This document shows, one piece after another, positions 6,734-10,012 of a stretch of 10,012 nt of DNA (its first letter is position 1; each line of letters begins with the position of its first letter). The stretch covers positions 1-10,012 of the forward strand of contig NZ_CALFIG010000279.1 of assembly GCF_937876455.1 (NCBI RefSeq). Direction: 5' to 3'. A model generated the notes under the pieces. That model ran no database searches and was not told the DNA's origin. It saw nothing but the letters and a program-made list of their open reading frames with translations. Origin of the DNA: an uncultured Flavobacterium sp. Its GTDB lineage: Bacteria; Bacteroidota; Bacteroidia; Flavobacteriales; Flavobacteriaceae. The position numbers were made by a program, and so were the translations under genes.

Positions 6734-8254
6734 ATGAATAAGAAAGTAATATTAATGATTTTAGATGGTTGGGGACATTCTCCAGACCCTAAAGTTTCAG
6801 CGATTGATAATGCAAATACACCTTTTATCGATTCATTATATAAAAATTATTCTAATGCCGAATTAAGAACGGACGGTCTACATGTTGGTTTACCTGAAGG
6901 ACAAATGGGAAATAGTGAAGTAGGCCATATGAATTTGGGTGCGGGTCGCATTGTTTATCAGGATTTGGCTAAAATTAATTTAGCTGTTCAACACAATACA
7001 ATGGCAAATGAACAATCGTTAAAAGAAGCTTTTGAATATGCTAAAATAAACCATAAACCTATTCATTTTCTAGGATTAGTTTCAGATGGTGGCGTACATT
7101 CACATACCTCTCATTTACGTGGCTTAATAGATGCTGCTACAAACAGTGGTGTAACAAATATGTTTGTACATGCATTTACAGACGGACGTGATGTAGATCC
7201 AAAATCGGGTAAAAAATATATTGAAGATTTAGAAGCATATTTAACTACAAAACCCGCAAAATTAGCTTCTGTTATTGGAAGGTATTACGCAATGGATAGG
7301 GATAAACGCTGGGAACGTGTTAAATTAGCGTATGATTTACTAGTTCATGCAACCGGTGAAAAATCTACAAATATTGCAGAAAGTATACAAAAAAGCTATG
7401 ATGAAAATACTACGGATGAGTTTATTAAGCCAATCGTAAAAGTAAATACAGCTAATCAACCTATCGCAACAATTAAAGAAGGTGATGTTGTACTCTTTTT
7501 TAACTTTAGAACGGACAGAGGACGAGAGTTAACCGAAGCCTTGTCTCAACAAGATTTTCACGAACAAAACATGCACAAGTTAAACTTGTATTATGTAACC
7601 ATGACAAATTATGATGATACGTATCAAAACGTACATGTAATTTATGATAAAGAGAATATTACACAGACGTTAGGCGAAGTACTGGCCAATGCAGGCAAAA
7701 AACAAATCCGAATTGCAGAAACTGAAAAATATCCTCATGTAACTTTTTTCTTTTCTGGAGGTAGAGAGGAACCCTTTGAAGGCGAAACAAGAATTTTAAA
7801 AAATTCGCCAAAAGTTGCAACTTATGATTTACAGCCCGAAATGAGTGCTTTTGAATTAAAAGATGCCTTAGTTTCAGAACTTAAAAAAGAGGAGGTTGAT
7901 TTTGTGTGTTTAAATTTTGCCAATGGCGATATGGTAGGCCATACAGGGGTTATGGAAGCTGCTATTAAAGCTTGTGAAGCGGTTGACGCTTGTGTAAAAG
8001 AAATAATTGAAACGGCTTTAGGGCATAATTACACCACAATTGTAATTGCAGATCATGGTAATTGTGAAACAATGATAAATCCAGATGGTTCGCCAAATAC
8101 AGCACACACAACAAATCCTGTACCTGTGATACTGGTAGATAACGACAAAAAATTGAATATTAAAAATGGTATTTTGGGTGATGTAGCACCCACAATTCTA
8201 CATTTAATGGGTATAGAAAAACCTAACGTGATGACGCAACAGTCATTGGTATAA
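6734..8254 (+). CDS. gpmI: 2,3-bisphosphoglycerate-independent phosphoglycerate mutase
   Basis: This cytoplasmic glycolytic enzyme interconverts 3-phosphoglycerate and 2-phosphoglycerate through a phosphoserine intermediate, using Mn2+. Length is 506 residues, normal for the family. All metal and catalytic residues of the alkaline-phosphatase-like domain are visible: Asp11 in LDGWG, phosphoacceptor Ser61 in GNSEVGH, Asp399 and His403 in NGDMVGH, Asp440-His441 in ADHG, and His458 in AHTTNP. The inserted transferase domain (about 77-310) shows SDGGVHSH (His122), TDGRDVDP (149-156), RYYAMDRDKRW (183-193) and FRTDRGRE (258-265), which bind the substrate phosphate and carboxylate. The positions follow Bacillus iPGM with offsets of one to four. 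It is convergent with engB. An intact housekeeping gene. Confidence 0.98.
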   Translation: MNKKVILMILDGWGHSPDPKVSAIDNANTPFIDSLYKNYSNAELRTDGLHVGLPEGQMGNSEVGHMNLGAGRIVYQDLAKINLAVQHNTMANEQSLKEAFEYAKINHKPIHFLGLVSDGGVHSHTSHLRGLIDAATNSGVTNMFVHAFTDGRDVDPKSGKKYIEDLEAYLTTKPAKLASVIGRYYAMDRDKRWERVKLAYDLLVHATGEKSTNIAESIQKSYDENTTDEFIKPIVKVNTANQPIATIKEGDVVLFFNFRTDRGRELTEALSQQDFHEQNMHKLNLYYVTMTNYDDTYQNVHVIYDKENITQTLGEVLANAGKKQIRIAETEKYPHVTFFFSGGREEPFEGETRILKNSPKVATYDLQPEMSAFELKDALVSELKKEEVDFVCLNFANGDMVGHTGVMEAAIKACEAVDACVKEIIETALGHNYTTIVIADHGNCETMINPDGSPNTAHTTNPVPVILVDNDKKLNIKNGILGDVAPTILHLMGIEKPNVMTQQSLV

Positions 8255-8260
8255 ATTAAT

Positions 8261-8298
8261 TATTCCTGCAAGGTATGTGTAAGTGTCTTGTAGGAATA
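8261..8298. terminator. Intergenic hairpin between convergent gpmI and engB, possible terminator
   Basis: A 12-bp stem (8261-8272 with 8287-8298, one G.T wobble) encloses a 14-nt loop and fills nearly all of the 44-bp gap between the two stop codons. It has no clear T-run on either side: the plus strand continues TTAAAAATC. It may act as a weak two-way terminator or a 3'-end stabilising structure. Confidence 0.45.
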
Positions 8299-8916
8299 TT
8301 AAAAATCACTTCCTGAATAGATGTCATTATTAACATTCTCAATATAAGATAAGACATCCTCTTTACCTGTCCCTTCTTCAGATGAGGTAATAAAGTATTG
8401 AGGCATCTCTTCCCAGTCGTTAGCTAGAAGGTGTTTTTTGTAAGCAGCAACATTTTTTTGAACCTGAGTTTTTCCTAATTTATCTGCTTTTGTAAAAATT
8501 AAGCAAAAAGGAATCCCGCTTTCTCCTAAATAATTAATAAACTCTACATCTATTTTTTGAGGTTCCAAGCGGCTGTCGATTAAAATAAATGCACAAACTA
8601 ATTGTTCTCTTGTTTCAAAATAATCGGTAATGAATTTTTGAAATATTGCTTTTGTTGATTTTGAAACTCTTGCATAACCATAGCCAGGCAAATCCACTAA
8701 AAACCAATTTTTATTAATCAAAAAATGATTGATGAGTTGAGTTTTTCCTGGTCTAGCAGAAGTTTTCGCTAGTTTTTTATGATTAGTAAGCATGTTAATA
8801 AGTGAAGATTTCCCTACATTTGATCGTCCTATGAAGGCATATTCGGGCAATCTGTCTTTTGGACACTTAGCGGCATCTGAGTTACTTATTATAAATTCTG
8901 CTGAGTTTATTTTCAT
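8299..8916 (-). CDS. engB: Ribosome biogenesis GTPase EngB (YihA/YsxC)
   Basis: This small TRAFAC-class GTPase of 205 residues is needed for late assembly of the large ribosomal subunit. All G motifs are present: G1 GRSNVGKS (30-37), G2 region SARPGKTQ (53-60, Thr59), G3 DLPGYGYA (75-82), G4 TKAD (142-145) and G5 TSS (177-179). The Pro-Gly-Lys-Thr switch I and the DLPGYG switch II are specific for EngB within the family. There is no signal peptide or C-terminal extension. ATG at 8916 gives the usual short strand before the first motif. The gene lies 44 bp downstream of the alpha/beta hydrolase on the same strand and may be co-transcribed with it; a small ACCTC/GAGGT hairpin (8924-8937) sits in the gap. 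Convergent with gpmI. Confidence 0.97.
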   Translation of the reverse strand: MKINSAEFIISNSDAAKCPKDRLPEYAFIGRSNVGKSSLINMLTNHKKLAKTSARPGKTQLINHFLINKNWFLVDLPGYGYARVSKSTKAIFQKFITDYFETREQLVCAFILIDSRLEPQKIDVEFINYLGESGIPFCLIFTKADKLGKTQVQKNVAAYKKHLLANDWEEMPQYFITSSEEGTGKEDVLSYIENVNNDIYSGSDF

Positions 8917-8960
8917 TATTTATACCTCAGAAGAGGTTTTATTAATTTAAAAGTAGTTTG

Positions 8961-9716
8961 TTATAGTTTTTTCTCAGTTAACCATTCAAATAAAATTTCA
9001 TTGAATCGATCTGGGTGCTCCATCATTGCGGCATGTCCACATTTATCAATCCAATATAAAGTAGAATTGGGTAAAAGTTTGTTAAATTCTTCTGCTACTT
9101 CGGGAGGTGTAACTTTGTCTTGTTTGCCCCATATAATACAAGTTTGTGTGTGCATTTTTGGCAAATCTTTAGCCATATTATGACGAATAGCACTTTTAGC
9201 AATTGTCAATGTTTTTATTAATTTAATGCGGTCATTTACCGTAGCAAAAACTTCATCAACTATTTCTTTTGTTGCTACTTTTGGATCATAAAACACATCT
9301 TCGCTTTTCTTTTTTATGTACTCATAATCACCTCTTTTGGGATAGCTTTCGCCCATGCCGCTTTCATACAATCCAGAACTTCCTGTAATAACTAACCCTT
9401 TAACAAGTTCAGGATATTGTTTAGAAAAATATAAAGAAATGTGACCGCCAAGCGAATTTCCTACTAAAATAACTCGTTCAAATCCCTTAAAAACAACAAA
9501 ATCTTTTACAAATTTTGCAAAAGCTTTTACATTGGTTTTTAATAAACTTTGTGAGTATAGAGGCAATTCAGGAATAACAACTTTATATCCTTTTTCAGGA
9601 AAAAAATTAGCTAACCCTTCAAAATTACTTAACCCTCCCATTAAACCATGGAGAACAATAATTGGCGTACCTTCTCCTGCTTCAAAATAGGTATATTTTT
9701 TTTCTGTCTTTAACAT
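8961..9716 (-). CDS. Alpha/beta hydrolase fold protein
   Basis: This 251-residue cytoplasmic hydrolase of unknown substrate has a complete catalytic triad. Landmarks are VLHGLMGG (21-28; the His-Gly forms the oxyanion hole), the nucleophile elbow GNSLGG with Ser88, WGKQDKVTP with Asp200, and DKCGHAAMMEHP with His228. The cap region (about 115-185) is helical and Lys-rich. Overall it resembles the esterase/MhpC-like subgroup; lipase, esterase, C-C hydrolase or dehalogenase activity cannot be told apart from sequence, although Ser rather than Asp as nucleophile argues against a dehalogenase. No signal peptide. The start ATG (9716) is preceded by a -7-like box at 9757-9750. engB follows 44 bp downstream; pairing with engB suggests a shared transcript rather than a shared function. 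Confidence 0.92.
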   Translation of the reverse strand: MLKTEKKYTYFEAGEGTPIIVLHGLMGGLSNFEGLANFFPEKGYKVVIPELPLYSQSLLKTNVKAFAKFVKDFVVFKGFERVILVGNSLGGHISLYFSKQYPELVKGLVITGSSGLYESGMGESYPKRGDYEYIKKKSEDVFYDPKVATKEIVDEVFATVNDRIKLIKTLTIAKSAIRHNMAKDLPKMHTQTCIIWGKQDKVTPPEVAEEFNKLLPNSTLYWIDKCGHAAMMEHPDRFNEILFEWLTEKKL

Positions 9717-9749
9717 CTTTATTTCTACGTAAACAATATTCTATAAAGG

Positions 9750-9757
9750 CAAATATA
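9750..9757 (-). promoter_or_regulatory. -7 box for the alpha/beta hydrolase-engB unit
   Basis: The minus strand reads TATATTTG, an exact TAnnTTTG match and identical to the box before tRNA-Gly. It lies 33 bp before the hydrolase ATG, a sensible leader length. No TTG is present 17-23 nt upstream (the stretch there reads AATTATTAA), so the -33 element is weak or absent. Confidence 0.5.
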
Positions 9758-9768
9758 CTATTTATTAA

Positions 9769-10012
9769 CCGATTTTAATAATTTGTTTTATAATCTTTCT
9801 TCTCAGTCTGCGTAACGGAATAAAAGATATTACACTTTTAGATGTTGTATTTCTCTTATCGTCCCTACTTGCTCTGTTTCTATGGTTAGTTGTTAAGCAG
9901 CCCGTGTGGTCTGCGATTTTAGCAACAGCAGTTGAAATACTCGGATTCATACCAACGATACGTAAGTCCTGGAACAATCCCTATTCTGAAACATTATTTA
10001 CATATGAAATTT
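9769..10012 (+). pseudogene. 5'-truncated multi-pass membrane protein gene (continues past right edge)
   Basis: An open frame of 81 codons runs from just after a TAA (9766-9768) to the window end, with no ATG and no credible GTG or TTG start. The translation is clearly protein-like. It has a hydrophobic segment IICFIIFLLS, a loop LRNGIKDITLLD, then VVFLLSSLLALFLWLVV, and a third segment AILATAVEILGFIP followed by TIRKSWNNPYSETLFTYE. This resembles, from memory, the second half of a family of uncharacterised multi-pass membrane proteins of about 180-200 residues, in which roughly 70-80 residues precede this region. Here only 52 bp separate it from the divergent hydrolase gene, so the missing part cannot fit. 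I read it as a decayed, 5'-deleted gene. A non-standard start (ATT or CTG) on a shorter functional protein is a less likely alternative. The competing minus-strand frame here has no recognisable content. Confidence 0.6.

Noticed and set aside
8924..8937. ACCTC-AGAA-GAGGT hairpin before engB
   Set aside because: Only a 5-bp stem, with no T-run on the coding (minus) strand; not enough to claim a terminator or a regulatory element.
9765..9977. A 70-codon minus-strand frame starting with ATG
   Set aside because: It is antisense to the plus-strand frame that reads as a clear membrane protein, and its own translation is basic, low in hydrophobic order and unlike any family.

Overview
The window looks like ordinary chromosomal DNA from a member of the Bacteroidota, most likely the Flavobacteriaceae. 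The evidence is high A+T content, A-rich leaders without clear Shine-Dalgarno sites, promoter-like boxes of the TAnnTTTG type, and gene families typical of that group (DUF5916, DUF6702, a carboxypeptidase-like regulatory-domain protein, a large M1 peptidase with GMEYPM and HEVGH). I see no phage, insertion sequence, CRISPR array, toxin-antitoxin pair or defence island.

Left part (1-2604, minus strand): a tight three-gene cluster for exported proteins. It runs right to left: a secreted carboxypeptidase-like regulatory-domain protein starting with TTG, a small DUF6702 protein that overlaps it by 8 bp, and an M1 metallopeptidase that begins 2 bp after DUF6702. The peptidase runs off the left edge just after its zinc motif.

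Middle (2688-6651): the divergent gene pepE (alpha-aspartyl dipeptidase) ends at a symmetrical terminator shared with a tRNA-Gly(UCC) gene on the opposite strand. A GNAT acetyltransferase follows, then an 811-residue DUF5916 protein with a CBM9-like N-terminal domain and a predicted outer-membrane barrel.

Right part (6734-10012): the glycolytic enzyme gpmI faces engB (ribosome-assembly GTPase) across a 44-bp gap holding a hairpin. An alpha/beta hydrolase lies upstream of engB on the same strand. At the right edge is an open frame with no start codon. It encodes the middle of a multi-pass membrane protein and appears to be a 5'-truncated gene.

The genes fall into unrelated housekeeping and envelope functions. 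No convincing new system is present. The best candidates for follow-up are the peptidase/DUF6702/regulatory-domain cluster and the truncated membrane-protein gene.
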